DNA of 64,000 bases from Lineus longissimus (GCF_910592395.1 NC_088319.1:5644001-5708000), one strand, 5' to 3'. Positions 24,375-37,320 are shown, counted from the stretch's first letter. Program-made: numbers and translations. The notes: generated from the letters alone by a model not told the origin.

Positions 24375-24660
24375 TTGAGCATGATGTACTTCTCCTGCTG
24401 TTTACATATAATTGATAAACTAGTTGTCTGAAAATGTTGAATTTTTTTCCACTTTCGTTTTAACCCGAGGATAATAGTAGACTCCCGGGGCAGCCAATTT
24501 CGTCATCCTGATCCTGATACTTCAGTATGGTGTTCTTCTCCTGCTGTTTTCATATACTATTTGATAGACAAGTTTTTTCTAAATATTAAATTTTTTTCGA
24601 GAATAATCGTAGACTCCCCGAAATTTTGTCATCCTGATTATCTAGATTTGGGATGAAAAA
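24375..24660. repeat. Tandem duplication, about 150-bp unit
   Basis: Two units share ttctcctgctgttt, catatannattgata, gaatttttttc, ataatngtagactcccc and gtcatcctgat. Intronic; no coding content. Confidence 0.75.
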
Positions 24661-25265
24661 AAACGTATTCTTCTTTTTTAGCAGGCACACGGTTTGGTGC
24701 GGGAAACGTCTTTCCGTCGCTAGAATGCAGGCAGGGTCGACCTTTTAGGTCACCCTCCATTACGAAACGTTATTTCGAATGTCGTCATAGAAGCAGGTCT
24801 TTACGGTGACGTCAGGGTGAAGAATCTAGCCTCCGCGCACGTTGTCGTCAATGCATCGACCGGCACAAAGATGATCTCTGTACGCGGGAGGAGAGGTCTA
24901 GTCGGGATTGAAGTCGGAAAAGCGGATTTTTGAACCTTTCCCTTTTTTATCAATTCAACGACGGAACTTGGTGGAAGGTGAGTGGGAAGCGGACAGCCTG
25001 GTTATGATGGCACCACATTCTTGCGACTTCATTTTTTCATATGCTTTCATATGCTCTACACTTTTATTACATTCGGTTATAATAAGTACTGCATACGTAG
25101 CAACACTACGAACATCACTAACGAAAGCTGAACGAAAAGAGCCGAACAGTGCGAACGTCGGTACGAAATGATTATTTATACGAAAATGTAGATTGGACTG
25201 ACCGCTCGCTCGATCCATGCCAAGTAAAATACAATGTATGAATATGTTCATCGATGTTTACGTAC

Positions 25266-25460
25266 TTTGAATGCCACCAAGAGGAGACCTTCGAATTTGT
25301 AACTGGAGCCTGTCACTATTTTCCGTGCAACAACATCCGTACCTCCGGGTGTCGTCCCTACCCCTACACTATATTGAGTTGTATGGTAAGGTCTCTCAAA
25401 CCCATCCCACGCGACCTCGAGGGAGTCCTTGTTGGTCTGGTAACCGATGTCATTGTGTTC
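25266..25460 (-). CDS. Exon 20: FN3-like module core
   Basis: Acceptor tttcag, donor gtacgt; phase 0 both sides. SLEVAWDGFERP core and VGVGTTPGGTDVV loop. Confidence 0.9.
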
Positions 25461-26099
25461 CTGAAAACATATTCATGCTGTAAAAATGCTCATTCGAAAT
25501 TGCATTGGTTGCAATTCGTCCTCGTGTTTATTGTGGAATACATTGCCTCGTATTGGTCGCAGTGGTGTTGGTGTCGCAACCATCATCGCCTCGATGGTGT
25601 AACGTTTTGCAGCAGTACGAAATTCGTAATTAACCCGTGTGCGATTTTGCAATTGATAACAACATCGGATGATAGCCTCACGCTGAATTGAATTTTTGGT
25701 GTTGAGTGTATGAAAGAAAATGATACAATAGTATCTCACTGCCGAGACAGGCTGTCTCATTGATTAAACACCGCTCGCAAATAGCCGATATTTCGACAAA
25801 ATATTTGGCCAAAGCGCCTTTTGTGGACATACGCTGAACGACTCCTTGGTACTTGATAAGAAATCAACACACTCAATGCATTCCTGAAACATTCAGATAT
25901 ATCTGGTCCAGCTAATATCAAGTGATAAGTCAGTGTAATTTAGTCATTTGATTATAGGCTAAGGCCAAGAAGTTCTTTATTTTCTGGTGTTGTATTTGGA
26001 GGAGGAAGATTGAGGTGGTGGGAATATCTGAATCTGAATAAATTCGAACAAAACACATGACATTTTCCATGAAAGATCGAATGCCCGTGTCATACTTAC

Positions 26100-26383
26100 C
26101 CCAAAGTGAACTATTGGCCGTTCGTCAGTGGGTGCAACATCTCGAACATATCCCTTTGCAGGTGAATCGGCATAATGTTTGACGGCAACGGACGTCACCA
26201 CCACGAATAGCCCGACATAGTTGGTGGCCCTGATTGAAATATAGTACGTATCGCCTGGGTGAAGGCGCCTAGCCTTCATGGGGATATGGGTACAGCTTGG
26301 GGTAGGAGGCGACGCTGCCTGACAGTCTGCTCCCGGCGTGATAGGTGACCATGAGACAACATCTGTTCCACCTGACGTAGTGC
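26100..26383 (-). CDS. Exon 19: FN3-like module, middle to linker
   Basis: Acceptor gatttag, donor gtaagt; 2 nt in, phase 0 out. TTSGGTDVVSW, DTYYISIRATNYVGLFV, then YADSPAKGYVRDV. A cysteine pair (DCQAASPPTPSC) is inserted. Confidence 0.92.
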
Positions 26384-26599
26384 CTAAATCAGAAAAAAAA
26401 AGAATATATTTGATGAATTAGTTCGGAAAAAGAGTATATGATAATATTCTTGAAAGGAAGCTCAGTTTTATATTTCAGGATCGTAGCGAAGGGCATCGAA
26501 CATAGCAGAAAGGTGCATCATATCTTCTCGATTCGTTTGGTGCCCTAAGAGTGCACGTACTCGTGAACCCCCTTCCTTCCAGGGACATGACAACCTTAC

Positions 26600-26759
26600 C
26601 AACAGCAAATTTATAGTCGAAAGGGTCAGCAGATTCGCCGTCGACAAAACCATTCGCCGGCCACGTAGCCACGAGTTCACCATCTTTGGCATGGGTCTCG
26701 ATGCCAGACTTTCCAGTGAAGGTTGGTGGAGTCACTTCAACAACGAATGGGCCGAAGAT
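26600..26759 (-). CDS. Exon 18: FN3-like module, linker and core
   Basis: Acceptor catgcag, donor gtaagg; phase 0 in, 1 nt out. VVEVTPPTFTG linker, ELVATWPANGFVDGES core, DYKFAVG end. Confidence 0.9.
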
Positions 26760-26954
26760 CTGCATGTATATGAGTATGTAATTAATGAAATAATAAAAGA
26801 ACTCGTATACGATAATGCAAAGTGGAACAGGAAATCGATTCCCTAGGCAATGTTCGTGAAGTGAACCTTGTTCCTATCATATCATCATCATCATCATCAT
26901 CATTACCGGCGTCGTAACCCTAGATCAGACTAAATATCACTAAATATTCAATAC

Positions 26955-27182
26955 CTGCTCTGTTTTCAAGGACGCCTTATTGTAAGATCTCAATCCAACA
27001 TAAAACACTCTGCCAGCTGTGAGGCCGGGGTGGTACCGCTTGAAGTGGCCAAGGCTGCCGTGGTCGGTTCGTGTGTACGCCATGATGTCTGGGGCGGCCA
27101 TTGCGCCCGTGTTACTCATCAAACCAATCTCATAACTTTCAATTCCACTCTCACGGTCGTGTGCAGTCCAATTTGCGGAGAA
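26955..27182 (-). CDS. Exon 17: FN3-like module core to end strand
   Basis: Acceptor ctctcaag, donor gtattg; phase 0 both sides. FSANWTAHDRESGIESYEI core, then GRVFYVGLRSYNKASLK as the YYxxVxAxNxxGL strand. Confidence 0.9.
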
Positions 27183-27471
27183 CTTGAGAGTAGAGAAAAA
27201 GAAAACGAACTTAATTCTAAAAAGGTGCAACATGCGACCCTCACGACTTCTGGAAAACATGTGTACATTGTACATGTACATTGTTTCATAATAGAATCTG
27301 CATGCAGTATCACTGGCAGAAATGACATTTCCTTTAAAAAGCAAACTCCATTTTCTGTGCACATTTATAAGGTTACATATATACATGTATGTCACTTTCA
27401 TTTTGATACTCATCAAGATGAAAAGTCGCGGCACATCATTGTACCTTAAAGTTCGCAACTACAACCTCCCT

Positions 27472-27625
27472 CAGTGGAAACCTCTCTATTAAGGACAATC
27501 TCACTATTAATGACACTTCTTTAGGTTTCTTTTCGATTTGACATAACTAATCAGGACACCTCACTATTAACGACAGCACTTGTCAATCCCGAGGATATCC
27601 TTAAAAGAGAGTTTCTACTGTACTA
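27472..27625. repeat. Inverted-repeat element, CTCTCTATTAAGGAC family
   Basis: aacctctctattaaggaca on the left; ctattaacgacagcacttgt and ccttaaaagagagtttct on the right. Related to 9101-9190. Confidence 0.6.
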
Positions 27626-27686
27626 GCTATTTGCAAGTGAGTTTGAGTTGGCAACAGTCATCAGTTACTGTAATTAGATCACTTAC

Positions 27687-27992
27687 ATACGATTCTACCG
27701 TAAGAGGGGTGAAGGCTGCAAGTGACAGCGCTTTCTTACTCTCACAAAATGTCGTCGATGTAGTTCTCAGTGTCCCGTTAGGAAACGTTGCATCCGTATA
27801 TATTGTGAGGTCAGTTGTTTCTGTTGCCTTATCGCTGAAGGGGAAATGATGAAAAGTGTAGTATTTTAGCGGAATTTCAGCATCTCCAAAATTAACAGAG
27901 GTAAAAAAATTGGTGCGAGGACCTAGCAAGTATTCGTATTCGGTAGAATTTACCCTCAGCAACCGGACAATGAGTTCTTCTGGTGGCGGCGA
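27687..27992 (-). CDS. Exon 16: FN3-like module core and end
   Basis: Acceptor tactgcag, donor gtaagt; phase 0 both sides. STEYEYLLGPRTNFFTSV corresponds to the IxxYxxxVG core. A cag at 27835 inside the exon could serve as an alternative acceptor, but using it would drop the conserved core. Confidence 0.8.
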
Positions 27993-28128
27993 CTGCAGTA
28001 AGTAGCCAGGCCCATGTCAGGGTAAGTGCTATAAGAAGACGTTTTAAAACAGAAAAAGACACCTACATGCATATTTGAGATGGGCTTCTAATCTCCACTT
28101 TTCTTCTGTCTGTTCTAACATAATACAC

Positions 28129-28338
28129 CTTTCTACCCTGCTTCCCCAGGCCTGGCTTTGTTACAGTGTTTTCAATGGTGAGTCCCCCCATGACTGGGCC
28201 TGTCTCATCTACCGTAACGCCGTTAGAACAGGCGGGTTCTGAATGATCCAAAGCACCATTGAAGGCAACCACTGTGATGTAATACTTCCCCGGCGCCGGC
28301 GCCGTCCATCGTGCCGTAGCTTCGGTCGTGTTCGTAAC
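28129..28338 (-). CDS. Exon 15: FN3-like module, end strand and next linker
   Basis: Acceptor gttccag, phase 0. GKYYITVVAFNGALDHS then SNGVTVDETGPVMGG. The donor is uncertain: gtgtat at 28128 keeps phase 0 for the next exon. A later gtaggt (exon end 28067) would add a DIDY-like strand but breaks the phase. Confidence 0.8.
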
Positions 28339-28429
28339 CTGGAACAGCAGTGCAGTTAGATTCTATAGATTTCGCATGATATTTTCATAGACGAAAAAAT
28401 AAGACCATCATCACGAAAATTCGAGCTGG

Positions 28430-29105
28430 CATGCTCCGGCACCTGCGAGCTTGAAAAGTAGATCAAATAAAAAAACTCGTGTATTCTGATGAAGTCTAGC
28501 TCATAACTGTTCATGTGATCAGACTAACGATGAGGTTATTTTACAAATATAGTTAGCAGCGTCCATGTGATGTAGCTAAAAGTAGCTCCGCTGGAGCTGA
28601 GCATAAGTCGAAAATTGCCAAAAGGCACTATAACATATTCATACCCAAGAAAAATGAAAATTCAAGCATCAATAGTTATTGAGATATGCTCCCGAAGCCA
28701 ATAAATGTCAATTTACACTATTTGATCCCACCGACCTTGAAAAGTAGGTCGAACGCAAAACTCGGGTATTATGTGATGACATCTCATAAGCACAATCTCA
28801 TGATTTTAGCTGGCAGCATTTATGAGATATATAGCCAAACAGCATTTTTTCACATGACTTGCCCGCTGGGACCGAGTGTAGTTCGAAAATCATCAAAACT
28901 GCAAAAAGGCACACTGATACCATTATAGACCTTCAAACCACCCAAAGATTAAAAGCCTAGCCTCAATGGTTGTGGAGACACGCTCCGGAAACCATTAACG
29001 ACAATGTTTTACGCTTGGTCTCTGTGACCTTGAAAAGTAGGGAAAATAAGAAACTCAGGTATGCGATGTAGTCTCCTGAGATGTGTCCACAGACAACAGG
29101 TCATG
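28430..29105. repeat. Satellite array, period about 290 bp, 2.3 copies
   Basis: gaccttgaaaagtag recurs at about 28450, 28736 and 29031, with shared tgatgacatctcataag and caaaaaggcac blocks. It shares the tgaccttgaaaa-taggtc core with the 17055 array. Confidence 0.8.
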
Positions 29106-29499
29106 ATTTTAAACTACATGCAGCAGAATACACAAGGTAAAGTGAATGTATAGTAGTGTAATTTAGTGCTGCCCGACTCCATTTATATCCACGGCTTATC
29201 CCGAGCCAATGATCGGCCTTCTCAACAGCTCTGTTCGCCACCCTATGAGTCAGGGGTGGCGACACCGGCTGTTAATGAAGTGGTGTTGTTTTCTTGAGTT
29301 TACAGTATAAGCCTCGGGAAATAGTGTTTTTAACTGACAAATTATTTCCAATATTTTATGAATGGACGTCAAATATTTGCTTTGTCATACTGAAACGTGT
29401 TTTTGGATGTCCCCCGTCAATATTGGCATATGAGACACACTCAGTTAATCAGTAATATATAATTATGGGGAAAACACCAAACATCATATGTAAACCAAC

Positions 29500-29545
29500 G
29501 TTTCGCTTTATTGTAGCTTCTTCAGGGTTTGCATTTACAATCAAG
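29500..29545 (-). repeat. Possible Penelope-like 3-prime end motif
   Basis: Minus strand reads ccctgaagaagctacaataa followed by agcgaaacgttggtttaca, a phrase common near Penelope-type element ends. Short and isolated, so only a hint. Confidence 0.35.
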
Positions 29546-29730
29546 ACACTCAGTTTGTCAAACAGTTATAAAATAATGCAATGAAATATTGAAAAAAAAA
29601 CACATGACCCTGAATGACGTCCCGCCATTGGCTCACATAATGATGACCGCTCGGGTCGACCTCGTGTTTTGGTCTGCATTTTCGGTCTACCTGAACGGTT
29701 TTGAATACTACCAGCTTTCTGGTGCTTGTC

Positions 29731-30152
29731 TACGGCTGACGGGAGTGGACAAAATTCTGAATTATGCCCGGGCATAAATCCACATCATGTCCCGGCATAA
29801 TTCCACATGATGTTGACCCTTAAATCAGCCAATCAATATTTCGGATGTCCTGAATTATGCCTCGCCATATAGCATGAATTATGCCTGGCCATAATTAGAG
29901 CAATCACTGGGTATTTCCTTGTTTCATGGTATGCCATCAATCGGAAAATCGCACGTCCGTCCTCCATAAATGACACCTCCGTCCAGAATGCACGGTTGTC
30001 TGCTTTTGCCCAATAGACACGCTCAAATTTAGCTTTATGGCGGGGCAAAATTCAGCAGATCCGAGGTATGTTGATTAGCTGATTTATGCCCGGCAATAAT
30101 TCAGATTTATGTCCAGCCTAGATTCTGAATGTCGGCCACTCCCACCAGCCAT
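29731..30152. mobile_element. Foldback MITE, GGCATAA family, diverged copy
   Basis: Left end tacggctgacgggagtggac, right end gccactcccaccagccata; interior tgaattatgcccgggcataa and similar. Related to 4918-5183 and 47967-48675. Confidence 0.75.
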
Positions 30153-30365
30153 ACACGTCCAGGAATCGTTTTGACCGCAGACGTTATATTTTAGTAATTG
30201 AAACAGGTATTCGGTATGATGAAATGAATATCGTAAAACCTAGTGAAATAATTATTTACGTGACAAATGATTTTGACCATTCTATGGCTTGACGTGCAAT
30301 ATTTATATATTGCCGTGTGGATATGGTGCTTTAGTGGCCAGTATGCATTAATCAAGTCAACCAAC

Positions 30366-30581
30366 CTTTGACCTGCCATCGATGACCCCAAATCTATCTG
30401 CCCTAAGGCAGGAAGTTCCCCAGGAGTACTGGTAGTAGATAATTCCACTCTCGTGGTCAAAGAAGCCATCCCAGTATGCTGCAAGGTTTCTGTCATTTTT
30501 GTAGTCAAGTTCAGGATTGCCTGCACCTGGAAGGCCATCGTGGATTATTCCTGATCTCGGAGGAGACGTATCAACTGTGAT
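30366..30581 (-). CDS. Exon 14: FN3-like module, linker and core
   Basis: Acceptor cattccag, donor gttggt; phase 0 both sides. ITVDTSPPRSGIIHDG followed by YWDGFFDHESGIIYYQYSW is a textbook example of the repeat consensus. Confidence 0.92.
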
Positions 30582-31853
30582 CTGGAATGATATATACATT
30601 AATTGTCGAAACAGGCCATCAAAAACAACGTTAACTATTAAAATGTTCATCTCGTCATACAAAGTAAAATTGATCAAATAAAAAAAATTACAATGAGGCT
30701 TAATTAGGGTATGTTTATTACTTCGACTGAACACTCCCCACCAATTCATACAATACGAACATGGAAGAAGCGCACACTTAATCACTTTACCACTTACGCC
30801 AGTCATGTCGACGCTGACGGACAGGCTAGATAAACACAACCATTGAAAGTTTGAATGGTTACACGCTGGTCAACGTTTCTTGAAACCTTGACGCATGTTT
30901 TTCAGTTTTTCAATTTGGTACCGCTGCCGAAGTCGAAAATGTCCCAATGGAAAAAATATCCGGTGCTATTGTGATCTGACGGATTATGGTGTATGATTCT
31001 AAAGAGGCAATGACCGTCAATCGCTGAGAGATTAAAAAAAGCATAATCCTTTTTTCCCAAAACGTTCTATCCTAGGATATTTCAAATTTCTTCAGTCGTA
31101 CATTACAGCCCCTGCAGTGGAATGTGTATTGTCGGTGTAGTTTTTTAGTTGTTCCCCATATTTCGGTATTTTTAATGCATTAGACTGCTTGAAAGAACGT
31201 AACTTTCCAATAGCGCCCTGTTCGAACCGATTACCCAGGTTGTCGAGAACTAAAGCAATGTTTGAAAAAATGTGCTGTTGGAGACTTAAAACCAAATAAC
31301 GCTGTGTTCTTCTAGTAGTAGTGTTCGTCAAGCATGACTTGCATCACATACAGAACAAAATGCAGGGACGGTGTGTCCTGTTGATCACGACAAAGTGTGC
31401 TTAAGCTGATTTTCTACTTGCACCACAGCTCAAATCATGTTCTCCAGGTTACCAGACGGACACAGGCTATTTTAGTGCACATTTAGGCAGTTTTTCTTGT
31501 GACGCACACATATTTTTCAGGTACTATCCGTGGTAGGCCGCTCGGTGATTTAGAAGGCCCGCCTTGTCTACACAAGATTAAAATGATTAATGGGCACTCA
31601 TTGGTTAATTTTCTAAAATAAATTGTGTCCATCTGGTAGCATGAACATGATTACATCCTAGTTATAAGCTTTCTGACGTTATTGAATGAATGTTTCCTTT
31701 CGAAGACAGGTCAGCTCGGCAAACCGGAATTGGGGTGTTTAAATGAGCAGCGATAACACTGTGACCGACTCGACTGGATGAACCAACATGACCAAGGAGG
31801 TTATAAAGACACAGCTTCCTTGAATTAATCGAAAGTGAACTGGTGCTGACTAC

Positions 31854-32078
31854 CTTTTTGATAAGAGTTGATTTCAAGTTGGCCGAGTTGATCACTGTTA
31901 TGTTAATGTAGATATCGGCATCATGTGGTGCTTCCTTTCTTTGCGGATGAAGTCCATTCCCATCAGAAACTTGAGGATTCATTCGGAAATGTCTGTGGAA
32001 GCATCCGTGGTATGTCGTGCAGTAGCAATCTGCGCCGTATGGGGCCGTACTGTGCCTCTCCTTACAGGCTGCAAGGTC
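31854..32078 (-). CDS. Exon 13: module end with extra cysteines
   Basis: Acceptor tttctag, donor gtagtc; phase 0 both sides. A cysteine cluster (ACKERHS, CYCTTYHGCFHRHF) replaces the usual segment, then DADIYINITVINSANLKS gives the YYxxVxAxN-type strand. Confidence 0.83.
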
Positions 32079-32478
32079 CTAGAAACATAAATAATGCATC
32101 AACATTAACCATTATTGTGGTGAGATGCACTTATGCAGGCTGTAGCAACCTTACTCGATTTAAATTAGGATTAGCATGTATGTATTAAGTGCATTTCTAG
32201 TGCGCTATGGAAGTTCGGAAATTGTCAACATTTTTCGTCAAGGAGGGGAGGGGGGCATAATGGAACCCTTATCTTCGGAACCCTACCACGTAAACATGCT
32301 TTCACTTGGGCTGTCTAACTTTCAGAACGTAGTCATAAGGCACACACAATAGACATTTTCAAATTTGTGAACGAACAGAGTATATAAACTTACATGAAGG
32401 CCCGATATGAACTCTGTATGCCTTTAGAAGGAGGTTGGCCACTCTAAATCACAATACTGACGAATATTGGATCTGATT

Positions 32479-32521
32479 TGTGTGTGTGTGTGCGTGTGTG
32501 GGGGTGTGTGTGTGTGTGTGT
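32479..32521. repeat. (TG)n microsatellite
   Basis: Run of tgtgtgtgtg with a few interruptions (gcg, ggggg). Confidence 0.95.
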
Positions 32522-32627
32522 TAATGCGTATTGGTACGTGGGTCGGGAACGAACACTGTAGAAGAATTTGAAGAAGGAAAACAGGACATGAAGTCACCCG
32601 GAGGGTGGCTGGCGCAATGTCTGGTGG

Positions 32628-32955
32628 GAAGGTTTCCTGACTGGTTTCTTAACTCAGAAGGGGATATTTCATCGGCTTTGCTATCTAAAATGAAGGTTTC
32701 CTGATGGGTTTCTTAACACAAAAGGGGATATTTTTTCGAACTTGCTATCTAAAATGAAGGTTTCCTGATTGGGTTTCTTGATTCAGAAGGGGACATTTTT
32801 TCGAACTGGCTATATGAAATGAAGGTTTCCTGATGGGTTTCTTAATTCAGAAGGGGATACTTTATCGAATTTGCAATCTAAAATGAAGGTTTCCTGTTGG
32901 GTTTCTTAACTCAGAAGGGGATACTTCATCCGACTTAGTATCTAAATTGAAGGCT
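32628..32955. repeat. 64-bp tandem array, 5 copies
   Basis: Units begin gaaggtttcctgatgggttt at 32628, 32692, 32756, 32821 and 32885; each continues cttaactcagaaggggata and ends tatctaaaat. Intronic. Confidence 0.93.
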
Positions 32956-33802
32956 GATGGGCTTATTTTCTAATGGGCCTTATCGATGAATTGCCAAAGC
33001 CAAAGGACTGCGCTGCGGCGTGATACGCCATCATGACCTCATTGCATCGTAAAGAATAACGAATAACAAATAACCTGTCTTACTATCGTTGAAATAAAAC
33101 TGAAAAACCAAGAAGATCAAGCATATTGTAGATATACTCCGCCTGGACCTCTTATAAGAATATGAGATAGACAACAAGTCTGTCTGGAGTGTTTATAGTA
33201 GCGTATAGAAAGTATAAGACGACCATTTAAAAATAATCCGACAAAATAATGTCACTTGTAATCTAGGGTTGGGTTCATTATTTTATGAATTTGCAAATTG
33301 CACGTTTATTTTGTGTTCCTTGAACTTGTGTAACTGGCCGTACATATAGCGATCGCGAAGACGGAACCACTATCTGAATTCTGACAAAGTCAGAAATTTA
33401 AAGTGGTTCCGCCCATTTCAAGAGTCGTATCCGTTATATATAAAGATGAGATCTAAGCTCACTTTCTGCACTATTTAGATCAGCACCTGGCAGAAAGCTG
33501 TGCCCGCCATGTGGTCATATTTCCTCGAATTTTCCATCGTCTAAAAATATGACATCGTATTATGATCTTTACATGTATCCTTCGAAACCGATTGTGTTGA
33601 ATTTCAGATGTTGCCCGAAATTTCACGATGTTCTTTTATTTTTTGTTTTGTACAAGATGTTTCACATTGTGACAGTTAAGGATGAAACGCTCGACCGTGC
33701 ACTTTTGCCAACCCGGTACCCATAACAAAATAAGTAGTCCTGTATTTGCTTTACTTGTTGCATTTGAAATTATTCTCAGGGATTAATTGGTAAATTACTG
33801 AC

Positions 33803-33935
33803 CTCATAATTACCCTGATGCCCAATTTTCTGATGTCCGTGATTGATGACACTCATGAGGTCGGTGTGATTATCATAGATCGTCCATTCGATCTGTTTCA
33901 CACCAGTATCATAATCAAAGGCTAACCATTCGAAC
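33803..33935 (-). CDS. Exon 12: module core
   Basis: Acceptor cttccag, donor gtcagt; 1 nt in, phase 0 out. FEWLAFDYDTGVKQIEW is the W..FxDxxSGI core strand of the module; NHT is a possible glycosylation site. Confidence 0.83.
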
Positions 33936-34137
33936 CTGGAAGACAGGATGCAAAATATATCCAAACGAAAATACGTGTTGATCTAAAACTTGCGTATTAA
34001 GGGTTACATGCAATACGCTAGAATTCTTGTGAGCCAAAAATTGTAAGACTAATTAAAATATGGATTCATTCGAAATAAGTATGGTTCTTGAAATAGTCAT
34101 GAGAGTTGGTATAATGTGTTTCCTATGAAATACATAC

Positions 34138-34296
34138 GTCATGGTACGGAGCTGGACTGAGTTGTGAACTACGAGACTTTTTATGCCATCCCTCGTCAAC
34201 GCAATGTCTGCGATCACAGCAGGACTAGAGTCTATCCGCAACTTTTTGCTCTCGTTGAAGGTCCTGTCCATGTAGTCCGTCACCCTATGGATTACT
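34138..34296 (-). CDS. Exon 11: first module linker
   Basis: Acceptor cttgtag, donor gtatgt; 1 nt in, 2 nt out. KKLRIDSSPAVIADIAL matches the module linker pattern (xDxSP), so the repeat series probably begins here. Confidence 0.85.
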
Positions 34297-35908
34297 CTAC
34301 AAGAAGACAACGCATATGTGTAATCAACTGTTCTTTTCTATAGCATGGAATATTTTCAAAACACGCTTGGCTTAATTAATGTATCTTGGGGGAAATGTGA
34401 TGTTCTTTTACATCATCCATCATGCTCGGGTTTCACACCAGGTCTGCTCTTCGGGGAATGACCATAGTTCCTCAGTCCATCGCGTCATGACCATTGGAGA
34501 ATTTGGTCCCAACTGAACATGCTGATTTGATATGCTACACCTTGTAATCGGTTCACATTTTGCCTCTATATTATCCTTCGCCGATTTTCTCCTTGAAATC
34601 TATCACTACAGGTTTTATTATATCCTAGCTAAATTTGTATGCAGTTTTGTCTCCCGTCAGATTTATTTGGTAGACATCGTGAGTTTTTTGAGAAAAGCTG
34701 TTTTTGCGGTCATTTGTCCGTTTATTTCGTGGATATTTTGGGTGATGTCCGTTTACTCGATAACTGCTTTTAAAATCAAATAAAAGGTTTTTTATGTATT
34801 TGATATGAATTAATATTACTATTTGTCGAGTGGGATTGTCGTTGGACGTTGACTATTGAACAGTTATGCGAGAATGCCAAAAACATGTCCGCATTGTTGA
34901 GAGTATATTCATGTCATGATTTAGAACGTTTCCCTTTGAGAATGCCGCATTGTAGAATAGTACATGATTGACAAACCTGGTGTTTTTCGCTAAATTTCAT
35001 GTGTGCACGTTTTAAATGCTTATTGTAATTTATTTCTTATTTTTGATGATAATTTCGACGTGTTCTTATAGCGTTTTTTGTCATTGATTTTGGTAAGTAC
35101 GGACCACCTTCCAAGTTTTCAAGGCGGGAACATTTGAATCGAGGGCTGAAAACTGATTATTGAAACGACTGCGGTAGCGTTTTGGTCCGTAAGATTGCTT
35201 TTATTTTTAATGACAACTATACCTTCGTCATCCCCATGTTTTAAATTATGTATCCAATCTTATGAAAGTGAAGATAAAGTCCTCAAGGTGTTTTGTTGAC
35301 ACTTTTCATGTTTAAATCTCGCTGTTTACATTTTTTGGTTCGTCCACCATTTTGTATGTCATGTGACCTCGAGCTTTTTCATGTTAGTTCAGAACCTGGT
35401 AAATGGTAATTGGTAATGTGCCAAAAGTATATCAAGCTTTAAAACGGTACCCAAGTTTCAGTGGAATCCAATTGTGAACCTGAGGCCGATAGGCTTGTTA
35501 TCAACTACATGTTTTCTCATCTCTAGGTCGGCTCTATTTTTCAATGATTTGTGACAGAGCTCACAGTCGATGATTGATATCGAATTACATAGAATAACAA
35601 TAACTGACTGGTTGAAGCCAAAAGCTCGTGCAGAAAATCTCGTGCAAATAAAAGTTTCCGGCACGGCGCGAGGAGTCGAGTCCAAAACTTGAAGGGTCAA
35701 GATGGGTTGGTAATACTGAGTGATTAATACAGTCGCTGTGCATCTCGTTGAATTGTAGATTGCTTTTGCATCAAGCGTGATACAGACTCACAATCCAGTC
35801 GCGGAATTGGATCTCATACTCACTCACTCTAGTGAAACAAGTAAAAAGCTGTGATGATACGTGCTTATTACAAGACGCATATTTTGTATGATCCAATAAT
35901 GTACTTAC

Positions 35909-36053
35909 TCGATAGTGTCTCCGTCTTCCATCTTTGGAATGTTGAAGGTGGCGGTTGTCGAAAAGATATCAATGGGTTTTAACGTGATGTTTAAAGTGCT
36001 AGGTCTTTTGGGATATCGGTGTTTGATGTATCCTATTTCCATCTTAACCACGC
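35909..36053 (-). CDS. Exon 10: beta-rich region
   Basis: Acceptor tatttcag, donor gtaagt; 2 nt in, 2 nt out. Encodes VVKMEIGYIKHRYPKRP and TATFNIPKMEDGDTIE. No domain recognised. Confidence 0.85.
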
Positions 36054-37320
36054 CTGAAATAGAAAAAACTAATTCATCAATGTATGCAACTTTCAGCTGG
36101 TTTAGTTAAAATCTATGTTGTAATGGGTTACAATACATTGAAGACTCCTACACTCTTCAAATGGATTATCAAGTAAAATGACTATTCTTTACTGTAAAAT
36201 AACTCGTTTTAACCATCGAACTAATGCCATTTCTCAGTGGTTATTTTTTACTACTTTTCTAGTGAATGATTTGTTTCACTGCTGTTTTTATTTATTTCAG
36301 TTTGTGCAATATATTACATGGGCAGTAGCTGTTTTTACTAATGAATTTCAAGAGTGTGTTATCGCGGTATGTCGTTATACCGAATTTCGTCAACCTTCAA
36401 GATAAGTAAATGTATGCTGTTTTGGTTTTTACATTCGAATCACTCCGATCAGAATCCTGAAACATCTTCAATTAGGTTACCCCGCGAAATACATCCAAAA
36501 ACTAAATCTAGAGTAATCAAAGTCAAACACAAATACATTTCTGTGTAATAAAGAAGACATCCTGAAACATGCCCTATGAGCAGACCGATATTGTTATTTC
36601 AAGTGCATGAATCTTCTAAATATTAAATAGACATTACTACTTGATAAATGGAAATCCTTACAGAACAGTAAAACTTCATTTCAACATCGTTGGATCTCTT
36701 CCATCCACTTGCAAACAGGGCCTACAACTCGAATTCTCATTACGCATAAGGGAATACATGTAAGTATGTATCGAGTGAAATGGTCCGATATTGTCTGGAT
36801 GGATCTTTTCAAGGTATAAAGCGACAGTGAAAAATGACATTGCTACATGAAGTCACCTCATCTACTCGAACATGATTGCTCATTATGAACAATCATGCAG
36901 ACTGCTCTATAAGTGGACCTCTCATTCAAATGGCTACATACTGCCGCAACTTCAGGGCTGAGTTGTTCAAAACAACGTTACCTTTAACGGAGACGTTAAA
37001 TCTTAACATGAAAAATGTTAGTGGGTTTAATTGAAAGATATATCGTCCTTGAGAATACTTAACGTAACATTTAGGGAAAACGTGACTTTTGTGATTTTGA
37101 ACAACCTGACCCAGGTTTCCGCTGCATAAAGAGGACTTAACACTTGGAATTTGTCACGCAGCAATCAGAAATTGACATATCATAAAGACGACCAAACAGT
37201 CGATTTAGTTTGACCTTCAGTTATAATGCCTTGTGTATGACAGTCATTACTGTCAGTGGTAGTCATTCTTAGGATGAATAAACAATCATTTCTCGCTACT
37301 TCAAGAGAACAGGTCATTAC

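Noticed and set aside
25254-25691. 145-codon plus-strand frame
   Set aside because: Antisense shadow of exon 20 and its intron; cysteine- and histidine-rich without any domain pattern.
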